NCBI RefSeq assembly: GCF_018614055.1
Contig: NZ_JAGGPB010000005.1
Coordinates: forward strand, 136,699 to 200,698
Length of the DNA: 64,000 nt
Source of the DNA: Streptomyces sp. ISL-98
GTDB taxonomy: Bacteria > Actinomycetota > Actinomycetes > Streptomycetales > Streptomycetaceae
Direction of reading: 5' to 3'
The translations under genes and the position numbers were made by a program. Of this stretch, positions 25,014 through 34,288 are shown in pieces. The notes beneath the pieces are model-generated. The model ran no database searches. It had not been told where the DNA came from and saw nothing but the letters and a program-made list of their open reading frames with translations. How positions within the stretch are numbered: the first letter of the stretch is position 1; each line of letters opens with the position of its first letter.

Positions 25014-25507
25014 GACGACCACGCCTTTCGGAAGGAGTCCCTGGCCCGGTGCAGGCGCGACTTGACCGTGCCCACGCGCAGGCCCAGCAGTTCGGCCGCG
25101 GACTGTTCGTCGAAGCCCTCGATGTCGCGGAGGACGAGTACCGCCCGGTGTTCCGGCGAGAGGCGTTCCAGTACGTCGCCGATGTCCGCCGCGAGCTGCG
25201 GATCGCCGCGTCCGGGGAGCGTCGACAGGTCGGCCGGTACCGCGCGGGCCGACCTGCGGGCCACCCGTACCGCCTCGCGGCAGGCGATCGCCCGTACCCA
25301 GCCGTACAGCGCCTCCGGATCGCGGAGCGAGCGCAGGCCGCGGAAGACGGCGACCAGGGTCTCCTGCGCCGCGTCCGGGCCGTCCGCCAGGGCGATCGGG
25401 GTGCAGATGCGGCCGACGTACGGGGCCAGGGAGTCCAGGAGGTCGTTCATCGCGAGGGTGTCGCCTCGCTGGGCGGCGCGCACGAGACGCTGTACGTCGT
25501 CACTCAA
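25010..25507 (-). CDS. ECF-type RNA polymerase sigma factor
   Basis: 165-aa sigma-70 family protein with only regions 2 and 4. Region 2 includes GPDAAQETLVAVFRGLRSLR and YGWVRAIACREAV; region 4 has the HTH LSPEHRAVLVLRDIEGFDEQ followed by SAAELLGLRVGTVKSRLHRAR. TTG start at 25507 in a TTGA overlap with the DUF3995 stop; the longer upstream frame is shadow. No anti-sigma gene with a zinc-binding HXXXCXXC domain is adjacent; the neighbours are a membrane protein and an SRPBCC protein. Confidence 0.9.
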   Translation of the reverse strand: MSDDVQRLVRAAQRGDTLAMNDLLDSLAPYVGRICTPIALADGPDAAQETLVAVFRGLRSLRDPEALYGWVRAIACREAVRVARRSARAVPADLSTLPGRGDPQLAADIGDVLERLSPEHRAVLVLRDIEGFDEQSAAELLGLRVGTVKSRLHRARDSFRKAWSS

Positions 25508-25968
25508 CTCCGCTCCCTTGCCAGGCCAATCGCTGCTGCCGCCATTGCCAGGCACAGTGGTGTGTACAGCGCCAGGTTGAGCCAGTAGAACGTGTCGCCC
25601 GCGCCGGGGTCGAGCCCGGCCTCCACCCCGCACGCCCACGCCACGCCGACCAGCCCGCGCAGCGCCGTACCGCACGCGACGGCGACCGTCCCGAGCTGGA
25701 GCAGGCGTCCGTAGCGGTGTGATCTGCCCAGCCGGGCCCGGGCGGTGACCAGGGCGGCGGCGGTGAACAGCAGCGCCGCCAACGGGAGGACCACGGGCGG
25801 GGTGAACGGCACTTCGGCGCCCAGTACGGCGTACGAGAGGGACCTCGTGTCCGAGGCCGGCCACGTACTGCCGGTGGCCCAGAAGAGGTGCAGCAGTCCG
25901 TCCGTGGCCAGGACCGCCGCCACGGCGGTGGCAGGTGCGGTGGCGGACGTCGTGGTGTGCGTCTTCAT
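25504..25968 (-). CDS. DUF3995-family membrane protein
   Basis: 154-aa protein with four hydrophobic helices and the family's HLFWATGSTWPASD segment. ATG 25968 has GAGGAG 6 nt upstream. It overlaps the sigma-factor gene by 4 bp. In this operon it is the only membrane protein and so a candidate to control the ECF sigma factor, though it has no recognisable anti-sigma domain. Confidence 0.82.
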   Translation of the reverse strand: MKTHTTTSATAPATAVAAVLATDGLLHLFWATGSTWPASDTRSLSYAVLGAEVPFTPPVVLPLAALLFTAAALVTARARLGRSHRYGRLLQLGTVAVACGTALRGLVGVAWACGVEAGLDPGAGDTFYWLNLALYTPLCLAMAAAAIGLARERS

Positions 25969-25980
25969 TCCGGGCTCCTC

Positions 25981-26010
25981 GCCTCTGTGGGTGCTTCAAC
26001 CCACAGAGGC
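25981..26010 (-). terminator. Hairpin between the PHP gene and the sigma operon
   Basis: Perfect 12-bp stem GCCTCTGTGGGT (25981-25992) / ACCCACAGAGGC (25999-26010), 6-nt loop. It may terminate the PHP transcript, but it also sits 13 bp before the DUF3995 start and could lie in that gene's leader. Confidence 0.65.
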
Positions 26011-26106
26011 GCCGGATTCGTGATTCGTTCCGGCGAGTTTCGGGACGTCGTCCCAGCAGCCGGACAGGGAGCACACCGGAGGCCTGGCCACCAGCGGCCG
26101 GCTGAT

Positions 26107-27621
26107 TCAGCCCCCCAGGAACACCGGGTTCGTCAGCGCCGCCAGTGCACCCGGCAGCCCCGGCACCGTCGGGGCGTGGCGGACCTCCGCCCGTACGTAC
26201 GTCGCGTACTGGGGCGTCGTACTCCACTCCACCGTGCCCGCGCCGGACGCCGGGAGCGTGGCGGTGTGCAGGGTGCCCTGGTCGGTGACGAAGTGGGCCG
26301 TGCAGCCGGGGGCGCCGGTGACCTCCAGGCGGACCGTGACCGGGGTGTCGGCGTCGACGGGCAGGCGGTCGCCGATGCCGGCGTGGCGGCCGCGGCCGCC
26401 CGAGGCGCCGAAGGTGAGGGAGACCGAGGACGACTCGGCGATGTACGAGTGGCCGGCGCGGATGCCCGCCAGGATCGCTTCGCGGGTCAGGTCGTGGGCC
26501 AGGACCACCGTCTGCGGCATGCCGACGAGCTGGGGCTCGCGGTGGGCGTCGCTGTTGCCGATGGCCGGGGTCCAGCCACGGCCGCTGGTCAGGGTGTTGT
26601 CCCAGGAGGCGAGGGCGACCTCGTCCTCCGGGGTGTACGGGCCGTTCCACACCTCCACCGCGTCCGCCTCGCCGAAGCCGAACTTCCAGTTGCAGCCGAT
26701 GCAGGTGGCGTGCGGGTGGGCCGGGACGACCAGGCCGCCCGCGCGGCGGATCTCGCGGGCGTAGTGCCCGAAGCGGTTGTCGCGGGCGCGGTAGCGCCAG
26801 TCGACGAAGGTGCCCGGATCGGTGGCGACGGCGACGACGTGGCCGTTGCGGGTGGTGACTTCCTCGCCGGTGAGGATGAGCAGTTCGCCGTCGGGGTGGG
26901 GGCCCCACAAGCCCTGCCAGGCGCTGTGGGAGGAGTGGGTGTTGTGCTCGCTGATGTTGATGAAATCGAGCCCGGCGGCGCGGGCGGCGGCGGCGATCTC
27001 GGCGGGTGTGCGCCGGCCGTCGGAGTACACCGAGTGGAGGTGGCAGTCGCCCCGGTACCAGGCACGGCCACGCCCCTTGGCCCGCTCGGGCGGGTAGACG
27101 GCGGCCGGGGTCTTGCCGGAGGGCCCGAAGCGGAGGGTGATGGTCACGGTGTACGGGAGGCCTTGCGGGGCGGTGGTGTACGGGCCCAGGGCGATGTTCC
27201 AGGTGCCTGCGCGCACCGGCCCCGGGATGTAGCCGGGCGTCGCGGCGTCGGCGCGGATGAAGAACTCCTTGCGGGCCCCGCCCGACCAGCCACGGAAACC
27301 CCGGCCGCCCAGGTCCGTACCGCGCTCGTCGAAGATGCCGATGTCGAGGGCGTTGCCCTGGGTTCCGGCGGGCACGGGCGGTTTCTCGTACGTGTACGAG
27401 ACGGCGATCTCGCGCACCCCGCGCGGCACTTCGACCGGCAGGTAGACATAGTCGGGCGACCCCGGCGGCAGTGTGCCGCGTACGGTCCGGGTCTCCTCAC
27501 CGCTGCCCGGGGGGTCGGCGCTCGCGAAGCTCACGCCGCCCAAGGTAAGGGCGGTGGCGGCCCCCGTCACGAACAGTCCGCGTCTGCCGATCGATCCGGT
27601 TGATCCCGTTAAACCAGTCAC
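26107..27621 (-). CDS. Tat-exported PHP-domain metallohydrolase (CehA/McbA-like), TTA codon
   Basis: 504-aa protein. The N-terminus carries a twin-arginine signal (GRRGLFVTGAATALTLGG, cleavage near ASADPP), then a beta-sandwich domain and a PHP/polymerase-histidinol-phosphatase-like metal site: DCHLHSVYSDG, EHNTHSS, VVPAHPHATCIGCNWKF, NSDAHRE. Exported PHP enzymes of this kind hydrolyse phosphoesters or esters. GTG 27621 overlaps the upstream TAG by one base. Codon 4 is TTA (27612-27610), the leucine codon read by bldA tRNA, which predicts development-dependent expression. Coupled with the small membrane protein gene upstream. Confidence 0.85.
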   Translation of the reverse strand: MTGLTGSTGSIGRRGLFVTGAATALTLGGVSFASADPPGSGEETRTVRGTLPPGSPDYVYLPVEVPRGVREIAVSYTYEKPPVPAGTQGNALDIGIFDERGTDLGGRGFRGWSGGARKEFFIRADAATPGYIPGPVRAGTWNIALGPYTTAPQGLPYTVTITLRFGPSGKTPAAVYPPERAKGRGRAWYRGDCHLHSVYSDGRRTPAEIAAAARAAGLDFINISEHNTHSSHSAWQGLWGPHPDGELLILTGEEVTTRNGHVVAVATDPGTFVDWRYRARDNRFGHYAREIRRAGGLVVPAHPHATCIGCNWKFGFGEADAVEVWNGPYTPEDEVALASWDNTLTSGRGWTPAIGNSDAHREPQLVGMPQTVVLAHDLTREAILAGIRAGHSYIAESSSVSLTFGASGGRGRHAGIGDRLPVDADTPVTVRLEVTGAPGCTAHFVTDQGTLHTATLPASGAGTVEWSTTPQYATYVRAEVRHAPTVPGLPGALAALTNPVFLGG

Positions 27622-27947
27622 TACGAGGTCTTGCCGCGACGCGACTTGGCCATCAACAGGAAGATCACGGCGAGCAGCACGACGATGACGAGAACCAGCC
27701 CGATGATCAGCCCCGCCGACAGACCGCCCTTGGACTTCTTCTTTTTCTTGCCCTTGCGGCTCTTGCCGGCGGTCGTCTCCGACGTGTCGGACTTCTGCGT
27801 CGCGGACCAGGCAGTGGGCGCGGCAGCACCCTGCTGCTCCGTGACGACGGCGGGCGCGGTGCGGGCCGGCGCGGCGACGGCAGTGGCGGTGGCCGCCGGT
27901 GCGCCGAGAAGCGCTCCGACGAGCAGGATGGTGGTGGCGGTACGCAC
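27621..27947 (-). CDS. Small exported membrane-anchored protein
   Basis: 108-aa protein: signal peptide (VRTATTILLVGALLGAPAAT), a polar Ala/Thr linker, a lysine run (SRKGKKKKKSKGG) and one C-terminal transmembrane helix (GLIIGLVLVIVVLLAVIFLL) with a short basic tail. Topology suggests an extracytoplasmic linker tethered at the membrane. GTG 27947 has GGAGG 7 nt upstream. It overlaps the PHP gene start by one base, so it may anchor or assist that exported enzyme. Family not recognised. Confidence 0.72.
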   Translation of the reverse strand: MRTATTILLVGALLGAPAATATAVAAPARTAPAVVTEQQGAAAPTAWSATQKSDTSETTAGKSRKGKKKKKSKGGLSAGLIIGLVLVIVVLLAVIFLLMAKSRRGKTS

Positions 27948-28077
27948 GGTTCTTCCTCCCCGGGGGTGGCCGAGGCACTCGGCTTCCGGCACCGTACGAC
28001 ATACGTTTGACGGCCACCAGGCGCACCACGAGATGTACACCGGACGCTCCACTGGATGACGCGGAAGGTCACAACAC

Positions 28078-28923
28078 ATGCGGATTGCCACCACGATCTT
28101 TCTCACCGACGAGACGATCACGCCCGTACGGCTCGCACGCGAGCTGGAGCAGCGGGGATTCGCCGGTCTGTACCTCCCCGAGCACACTCACATCCCCGTC
28201 TCCCGCGAGTCGCCCTTCCCCGCGGGCGGTGAACTCCCGCGCGAGTACGGCCGTACGCTCGACCCCTTCGTCGCCCTCGGCCAGGCCGCCGCCGTCACCG
28301 AGCGGCTCGCCCTCGGCACCGGCATCACGCTGGTCGCCCAGCACGACCCGATCGACCTCGCCAAGCAGGTCGCCACCCTCGACCACCTCTCCGGCGGCCG
28401 CCTCACCCTCGGCGTCGGCTTCGGCTGGAACGCCGAGGAGGCCGCCGACCACGGCGTTCAATGGCGTACGAGGCGCGAGCTCGCCCGGGAGCGGATGGCG
28501 CTGATGCGGGCACTGTGGGCGGAGGAACCGACGGCGTACGACGGTGAGTTCGGGGCGGTCAGGGCGAGCCACGCGTACCCGAAGCCGGTACAGAAGCCGC
28601 GTGGCCCGGTCGTCGGCCCCCGCACGCTGGTCGGCGGGGCGGCGGGCCCCAAGCTCTTCGCGCACGTCGCGGAGTACGCGGACGGCTGGCTGCCGATCGG
28701 CGGGCGCGGCCTGACGGAGTCGCTGCCGGTGCTGCGCGAGGTGTGGGAGGCGGCGGGCCGCGATCCCGACGGCCTCCAGGTCGTGCCGTACGCCGTCGTC
28801 CCGAACGCGGGCAAGCTGGCGCACTACGCGGAACTGGGGGTGCGGGAGGTGGTGCTGCAACTGCCGCCCGCCGGTGAGGCGGAAGTGCTGCGGGTCCTGG
28901 ACAAGTACGCGGCGTTTCTCTGA
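28078..28923 (+). CDS. LLM-class F420-dependent oxidoreductase
   Basis: 281-aa luciferase-like TIM barrel of the F420-dependent subgroup: MRIATTIFLTDETITP at the start, RGFAGLYLPEHTHIPVSRES, ERLALGTGITLVAQHDP, LDHLSGGRLTLGVGFGWN, and the C-terminal VREVVLQLPPAGEAEVLRVL. ATG 28078 has GGAAGG 9 nt upstream. Third LLM enzyme of the window and the one closest to fbiC. No operator palindrome in front of it, so it may not belong to the same regulon. Confidence 0.87.
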   Translation: MRIATTIFLTDETITPVRLARELEQRGFAGLYLPEHTHIPVSRESPFPAGGELPREYGRTLDPFVALGQAAAVTERLALGTGITLVAQHDPIDLAKQVATLDHLSGGRLTLGVGFGWNAEEAADHGVQWRTRRELARERMALMRALWAEEPTAYDGEFGAVRASHAYPKPVQKPRGPVVGPRTLVGGAAGPKLFAHVAEYADGWLPIGGRGLTESLPVLREVWEAAGRDPDGLQVVPYAVVPNAGKLAHYAELGVREVVLQLPPAGEAEVLRVLDKYAAFL

Positions 28924-29043
28924 GGAGGAGGCGCCCCGCCCCCTGTGCCCGGAGGCCGGGCGCCGCTACCTTTGCCAGTGGCATGGCATTGGCATGTACA
29001 GCGTCCGGCCGCAGGGCCGCACCTCGGGGGAGAGGCTACGCAC

Positions 29044-29262
29044 GTGCAGAAAAGCCCATTGAGCATCGTCGCGATCGTTTTCGGTGTGGTCGCACTCTTC
29101 TTCTGTCCGCCGCTCTTCGGCATCCTCGGTCTCGTCTTCGGCGGAATCGCCAAGTCCAAGGACGAACCGCTCGCGGTCACAGCCCTGATCGTCGCCGGAG
29201 CCGGCCTGGTCCTCGGCATGCTTCTCGGCGTCGTCGTCTTCAGCTCGATGTCCGCGCCCTGA
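29044..29262 (+). CDS. DUF4190-type small membrane protein
   Basis: 72-aa protein with two transmembrane helices separated by a short polar turn: [20 protein letters not shown] and [20 protein letters not shown], the DUF4190 pattern. GTG 29044 has GGGGGAGAGG 8 nt upstream. Function unknown. Followed directly by the TGACCGG repeat array. Confidence 0.75.
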   Translation: MQKSPLSIVAIVFGVVALFFCPPLFGILGLVFGGIAKSKDEPLAVTALIVAGAGLVLGMLLGVVVFSSMSAP

Positions 29263-29355
29263 CCGGACCTTGACCGGACGGGACCTTGACCGGTCCGGCC
29301 CCTTGACCGGACGCCCCTTGACCGGTCCGGCACCTTTGACCGCTCCTGACCGGTT
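29260..29355 (+). repeat. Irregular array of TGACCGG units before fbiC
   Basis: Seven TGACCG(G) units in about 95 bp, most preceded by CCT or CTT; two are TTGACCGGTCCGG (palindromic core ACCGGT) and two are TTGACCGGACG. Spacing varies from 10 to 18 bp, so it is not a perfect tandem. It fills the gap between the DUF4190 gene and fbiC. Confidence 0.6.
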
Positions 29356-29386
29356 CCCTGTCGGTGGCCGCTCGTATGCTCGTGGA

Positions 29387-31966
29387 ATGACGACGAGCGC
29401 ACCGCAGGGACCCACCGCCAACGCCATGCGGCGCGCGCTCAGGCGTGCGCGGGACGGGGTGGCTCTCGACACCACCGAGGCCGCCGTGCTCCTCCAGGCC
29501 CGAGGCGAGGACCTCCAGGACCTCGCCGCTTCCGCCGCGCGGGTGCGGGACGCGGGGCTGGAGGCCGCCGGGCGGCCCGGGGTCATCACGTACTCGAAGA
29601 GCGTGTTCGTCCCGCTCACCCGGCTGTGCCGGGACAAGTGCCACTACTGCACCTTCGCGACCGTGCCCGGCAAGCTGCGCCGCGCCGGGCACGGGATGTT
29701 CATGTCGCCGGACGAGGTCCTGGACATCGCGCGTCGCGGCGCCGAACTGGGCTGCAAGGAAGCGCTGATCACTCTCGGCGACAAGCCCGAGGACCGGTGG
29801 CCCGAGGCGCGGGAGTGGCTGGAGGCCGAGGGGTACGACGACACCGTCGCGTACGTACGGGCGATGGCGATCCGCATCCTGGAGGAGACCGGGCTGCTGC
29901 CGCACCTGAACCCCGGCGTCATGTCCTGGACCGACTTCCAGCGCCTCAAGCCCGTGGCGCCCTCCATGGGCATGATGCTGGAGACGACCGCGACCCGGCT
30001 GTGGAGCGAGCCGGGCGGGCCGCACTACGGTTCGCCCGACAAGGAGCCGGCCGTGCGGCTGCGGGTGCTGGAGGACGCGGGGCGCTCGTCCGTGCCGTTC
30101 ACCAGCGGGCTGCTCATCGGGATCGGGGAGACGTACGAGGAGCGCGCCGAGTCGCTGTTCGCGCTGAGGAAGGTGGCGCGCGCCTACCACGGCATCCAGG
30201 AGCTCATCATCCAGAACTTCCGCGCCAAGCCGGACACGGCGATGCGCGGCATGCCGGACGCGGAACTGGACGACCTGGTCGCCACGGTCGCCGTCGCCCG
30301 GCACATCATGGGCCCGTCGGGCAATCTGCAGGCCCCGCCGAACCTCGTCGACGGGGAGTACGCGCGGCTGATCGGCGCGGGCATCGACGACTGGGGCGGC
30401 GTATCGCCGGTCACGATCGACCATGTGAACCCCGAGAAGCCGTGGCCGCAGATCGAGGCCCTGGCCGAGCAGTCGGCGGCAGCCGGGTTCCGGCTGGAGG
30501 AACGGCTCTGCGTCTACCCGGAGTTCGTACAGCGCGGCGAGCCCTGGCTCGACCCGCGTCTGCTGCCGCACGTGCGCGCGCTGGCCGACCCGGAGACGGG
30601 CCTCGCGAACCCCGGCGCTCCCGTGCGCGGCCTGCCGTGGCAGGAACCCGACGAGGGCTTCACGTCCACCGGCCGCACCGATCTGCACCGCACCATCGAC
30701 ACCGAGGGCCGCACTGCCGACCGGCGTGACGACTTCGACGAGGTGTACGGCGACTGGGGCGCGCTGCGCGAGGCCGCGGCGCCCGGCATGGTGCCGTCAC
30801 GTATCGACGGCGACGTGAAGGCCGCCCTCACGCAGGCCGCTGACGACCCGACGAAGCTCACCGACGACGAGGCGCTCGCCCTGCTGCACGCGGATGGTCC
30901 GGCGCTGGACGCCCTCACCCGTATCGCCGACGAGCTGCGGCGCGACGTGGTCGGCGACGACGTCACGTACATCGTCACGCGCAACATCAACTTCACCAAC
31001 GTCTGCTACACCGGCTGCCGTTTCTGCGCCTTCGCCCAGCGCCGTACCGACGCCGACGCCTACACGCTGTCCCTGGACCAGGTCGCCGACCGGGCCCAGC
31101 AGGCGTGGGAGGTCGGCGCGGTCGAGGTGTGCATGCAGGGCGGTATCCACCCCGACCTGCCCGGCACGGCGTACTTCGACATCGCGCGCGCCGTGAAGGA
31201 ACGCGTCCCGGGGATGCATGTGCACGCCTTCTCCCCGATGGAGGTCGTCAACGGTGCCACCCGCACCGGAATGTCGATCCGCGAGTGGCTGACGGCGGCG
31301 AAGGAGGCCGGGCTCGGGTCGATTCCGGGGACGGCCGCCGAAATCCTCGACGACGAGGTGCGCTGGGTCCTGACCAAGGGCAAGCTGCCGACCGCGACCT
31401 GGATCGAGGTCGTGAAGACCGCGCACGAGCTGGGCATCAGGTCCTCGTCGACCATGATGTACGGGCATGTGGACCAGCCGCGCCACTGGCTCGGCCACCT
31501 GCGCACCCTGGCAGGCATCCAGCAAGAGACGGGCGGCTTCACGGAGTTCGTGACGCTGCCCTTCATCCACACCAACGCGCCTGTCTACCTGGCCGGGATC
31601 GCCAGGCCCGGACCGACGGACCGCGACAACCGGGCCGTCACGGCCATGGCCCGCCTTCTCCTCCACCCTCACATCACCAACATTCAGACCAGCTGGGTCA
31701 AACTGGGCGCGGACGGTGCCGCCGAAATGCTGCGCTCCGGCGCCAATGACCTCGGCGGGACGCTGATGGAGGAGACCATCTCCCGGATGGCGGGCTCCAG
31801 TTACGGCTCGTACCGCTCCGTCCAGGATCTGATCGCGATCGCGGGCGCTGCCGGGCGGCCCTCGAAGCCGCGCACGACCCTGTACGGCGACGTACCGGAG
31901 GAGCGGCAGCAGGCAGCCCTCGCGTCGGACGGACATCTTCCGGAGTTGCTGCCGGTGCTGGAGTGA
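29387..31966 (+). CDS. fbiC: FO synthase, bifunctional FbiC (CofG-CofH)
   Basis: 859-aa fusion of two radical-SAM modules that join a pyrimidinedione and a tyrosine-derived fragment to make FO (deazaflavin), the precursor of coenzyme F420. The first CX3CX2C cluster is CRDKCHYC (near 87) in the CofG half; the second, CYTGCRFC, is in the CofH half, after a linker around residue 450. Length and order are those of actinobacterial FbiC. ATG 29387 has no Shine-Dalgarno, but TATGCT (29375-29380) ends 7 nt before it, so the mRNA may be leaderless. It supplies the cofactor for the F420-type LLM enzymes around it. Confidence 0.95.
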   Translation: MTTSAPQGPTANAMRRALRRARDGVALDTTEAAVLLQARGEDLQDLAASAARVRDAGLEAAGRPGVITYSKSVFVPLTRLCRDKCHYCTFATVPGKLRRAGHGMFMSPDEVLDIARRGAELGCKEALITLGDKPEDRWPEAREWLEAEGYDDTVAYVRAMAIRILEETGLLPHLNPGVMSWTDFQRLKPVAPSMGMMLETTATRLWSEPGGPHYGSPDKEPAVRLRVLEDAGRSSVPFTSGLLIGIGETYEERAESLFALRKVARAYHGIQELIIQNFRAKPDTAMRGMPDAELDDLVATVAVARHIMGPSGNLQAPPNLVDGEYARLIGAGIDDWGGVSPVTIDHVNPEKPWPQIEALAEQSAAAGFRLEERLCVYPEFVQRGEPWLDPRLLPHVRALADPETGLANPGAPVRGLPWQEPDEGFTSTGRTDLHRTIDTEGRTADRRDDFDEVYGDWGALREAAAPGMVPSRIDGDVKAALTQAADDPTKLTDDEALALLHADGPALDALTRIADELRRDVVGDDVTYIVTRNINFTNVCYTGCRFCAFAQRRTDADAYTLSLDQVADRAQQAWEVGAVEVCMQGGIHPDLPGTAYFDIARAVKERVPGMHVHAFSPMEVVNGATRTGMSIREWLTAAKEAGLGSIPGTAAEILDDEVRWVLTKGKLPTATWIEVVKTAHELGIRSSSTMMYGHVDQPRHWLGHLRTLAGIQQETGGFTEFVTLPFIHTNAPVYLAGIARPGPTDRDNRAVTAMARLLLHPHITNIQTSWVKLGADGAAEMLRSGANDLGGTLMEETISRMAGSSYGSYRSVQDLIAIAGAAGRPSKPRTTLYGDVPEERQQAALASDGHLPELLPVLE

Positions 31967-31989
31967 AGCGGCATTAGTAACGCGTAATG

Positions 31990-32008
31990 ATTGCCGGAAT
32001 CCGGCAAT
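31990..32008 (+). terminator. Short hairpin plus T-rich tail after fbiC
   Basis: ATTGCCGG (31990-31997), loop AAT, CCGGCAAT (32001-32008), followed by GCTTTCTG; 23 bp after the fbiC stop. Confidence 0.6.
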
Positions 32009-32080
32009 GCTTTCTGTCAGAGCTGCATGAGACCATCCCTTTGTTCAAGGGATCGGTGTACACGGGGGAGGGCGAGCGGG

Positions 32081-32590
32081 ATGACTGTTTTTCTCGGTCT
32101 CGGCATTGCGGGGATCGTGCTGCTGGCTCTTTCGTTGATCTTCGACGGAATCCTTGAAGGGCTCTTCGGCGGAGTCCTCGACGGCCTCTTCGACGGACTG
32201 CTCTCGCTGCCCGTTGTCGCCGGATTCCTCTCGATGTTCGGCTTCGGCGGCGCCATCATGCTGGGTGCCACCGGCCTCGGCGGCGCGGCCGCCACGGGAG
32301 TCGGGCTGGCGGCGGGTGTCGCCGCGGGCTGGCTCGCATGGAAGTTCAGCCGCGCGCTGATGCGCGACCAGACCGACGCCACTCCGCGCGGCACCGACCT
32401 GGTCGGCACCTCCGGATCGGTCGTTACGGCCATTCCCGCCGACGGTTACGGCGAGGTGCTGCTGCGCCTCGCCGGGCAGCCGGTGAAGCTGGCGGCGAAG
32501 AGCGCCGTGCCGGTTGCGCGGGGCGCCGAGATCTGGGTGGAGGCATCGCTGTCGAGCACGTCGGTCGCGGTGCGCCCCGTCGAACGCTGA
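32081..32590 (+). CDS. NfeD-like membrane protein, flotillin partner
   Basis: 169-aa protein: three hydrophobic segments with Gly-rich connections (VFLGLGIAGIVLLALSLIFD; PVVAGFLSMFGFGGAIML; GVGLAAGVAAGWLAW) and a C-terminal OB-like domain (LVGTSGSVVTAIPADGYGEV through EIWVEASLSS). This is the short NfeD arrangement found next to flotillins. ATG 32081 has GGGGGAGGG about 9 nt upstream. Directly followed by the SPFH gene (49 bp), so the two probably form a membrane-microdomain complex. Confidence 0.8.
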   Translation: MTVFLGLGIAGIVLLALSLIFDGILEGLFGGVLDGLFDGLLSLPVVAGFLSMFGFGGAIMLGATGLGGAAATGVGLAAGVAAGWLAWKFSRALMRDQTDATPRGTDLVGTSGSVVTAIPADGYGEVLLRLAGQPVKLAAKSAVPVARGAEIWVEASLSSTSVAVRPVER

Positions 32591-32639
32591 CCAGCGCTTT
32601 CCTCATCATTACGTCACTACTTGCTACGGGGATTTCCTC

Positions 32640-34064
32640 ATGAGTCCAGTCATCGTCGCTGTCGTGGGAGTCGTCGTACTCCTCGTACTGCTCGCACTCG
32701 TAGTGATCACTCGCTACAAAGTCGCGGGCCCCAGCGAGGCATTCATCATCACCGGCCGCCGCGGCAAGAGGTCCACGGACCCGGTCACCGGACAGATCTC
32801 CACCGACAACAGCGGCCAGAAGGTCGTCGTCGGCGGCGGCGTCTTCGTCGTGCCGTTCGTACAGCAGAAGTTCACGCTCGACCTCTCCAGCCGGCACATC
32901 CCGATCGCCGTACGCGGCGCGGTCACACTGCGCGGTGTGAAGGCCAACCTCGAAGGCGTCGCGATCGTCAAGGTCGGCGGCAGCGAGGACGCGATCAGGG
33001 CCGCCGCCCAGCGTTTCCTCCAGCAGCAGGACGGCATCGTCGGCTTCACCCAGGAAGTCCTGTCGGGCGCGCTGCGCGCCATCGTCGGCCGCATGTCGGT
33101 CGAGGACATCATCCGTGACCGTGCCGCGTTCGCGGGCCAGGTCGCGGAGGAGGCCGAGGCGAGCCTGTCGGGCCAGGGCCTGATCCTGGACGCCTTCCAG
33201 ATCCAGGACATCACCACCGAAGGCTCCTACCTGGAGGACCTGGGCCGGCCCGAGGCCGCCCGTGCCCGCCAGGAGGCCGACATCGCCGAGGCCATCGCCA
33301 AGCAGGCCTCGGAGCAGGCGCGGCTGAAGGCGGCCGAGGAAATCGCCATCGCCGAGCGGACGTTCTACCTCAAGCAGGCCGAGATCCGCGTCGAGACGGA
33401 GGCTGCGTCCGCCAAGGCCAACGCCGCCGGTCCGCTCGCCGACGCCGCCCGCCAGCAGGAGGTTCTCGCCGAGCAGGAGAAGGTCGCCGAGCGCCAGGCC
33501 GCCCTGACCGACCGCGAGCTCGACACGAAGGTCCGCAAGCCGGCCGACGCGGCGCGGTACCAGGCGGAGCAGGAGGCGGAGGCGCGGCGTATCGCGCAGG
33601 TCAAGGAGGCCGAGGCGGACGCCGAGCGCTCCCGTCTCACCGGTGAGGGCGAGAAGCTGCACCGCGCGGCACTGGCCGAGGCGGTACGCATAGAGGGCGA
33701 GGCGAACGCCGCCGCCATTGCCGCGAAGGGTGCGGCGGAGGCCGAGGCGATGCGCAAGAAGGCGGACGCGTTCGCGCAGTACGGCGACGCGGCGGTGCTC
33801 CAGATGCTGGTCGAGGTGCTGCCGCAGGTGGTGGCCAAGGCGTCGGAGCCGCTGAGCGCGATCGACAAGATGACGGTGATCTCGACGGACGGTGCGAGTC
33901 AGCTGGCGCGGACGGTGACCGACAACGTCGCCCAGGGCGTGGAGCTGCTGACGTCCACGACGGGCGTGGACGTCGCGGAGCTGCTGAAGAGCATCACGCA
34001 GCGAGGCGTGAAGACGGCCCCGGAGCCGGCCGACGCGAACGGCCAGATCCCGATCACGGACTGA
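32640..34064 (+). CDS. Flotillin-like SPFH-domain protein
   Basis: 474-aa protein: an N-terminal membrane helix (IVAVVGVVVLLVLLALVVIT), an SPFH/band-7 domain to about residue 210, and a long Ala/Glu-rich coiled coil (about 215-400) with repeated EAEA segments, the flotillin layout. Flotillins oligomerise and scaffold membrane microdomains, typically with an NfeD partner, encoded immediately upstream. ATG 32640 has ACGGGG 8 nt upstream. Intact and of usual length. Confidence 0.9.
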   Translation: MSPVIVAVVGVVVLLVLLALVVITRYKVAGPSEAFIITGRRGKRSTDPVTGQISTDNSGQKVVVGGGVFVVPFVQQKFTLDLSSRHIPIAVRGAVTLRGVKANLEGVAIVKVGGSEDAIRAAAQRFLQQQDGIVGFTQEVLSGALRAIVGRMSVEDIIRDRAAFAGQVAEEAEASLSGQGLILDAFQIQDITTEGSYLEDLGRPEAARARQEADIAEAIAKQASEQARLKAAEEIAIAERTFYLKQAEIRVETEAASAKANAAGPLADAARQQEVLAEQEKVAERQAALTDRELDTKVRKPADAARYQAEQEAEARRIAQVKEAEADAERSRLTGEGEKLHRAALAEAVRIEGEANAAAIAAKGAAEAEAMRKKADAFAQYGDAAVLQMLVEVLPQVVAKASEPLSAIDKMTVISTDGASQLARTVTDNVAQGVELLTSTTGVDVAELLKSITQRGVKTAPEPADANGQIPITD

Positions 34065-34142
34065 CCCGAGCCGCGGGACCGCTCCGGACGCCGTTCGAGG
34101 ACACGGGTCCGGGGCGGAGCTCCGCGCGGCGGCAGCCGCACG

Positions 34143-34172
34143 TGTCACAGCCGGGAAGGGGCGGGGTGGGGA
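34143..34172. repeat. Second copy of the intergenic repeat end
   Basis: The 30-bp stretch from TGTCACAGCCGGGAAG through GGGGCGGGGT to 34172 matches the right part of the 17.7-kb element almost exactly (one base differs). Here only this end is present, before the ADP-ribosylglycohydrolase gene. Confidence 0.6.
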
Positions 34173-34288
34173 ACAAGCCACCGCCCCGAGCTCCGTCACC
34201 CGCCCCATCCGAACACCCCCTCCCCTTCGATTACAGTGCTGCGCCAGACGCCGATCGAACGCCGGTCGCACCGGGAAGGGCAGCAGTG

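Noticed and set aside
25508..26908. Open frame extending the ECF sigma factor upstream to over 600 aa
   Set aside because: The extension is shadow sequence of the DUF3995 and PHP genes with no domain content; the sigma factor is complete from TTG 25507.
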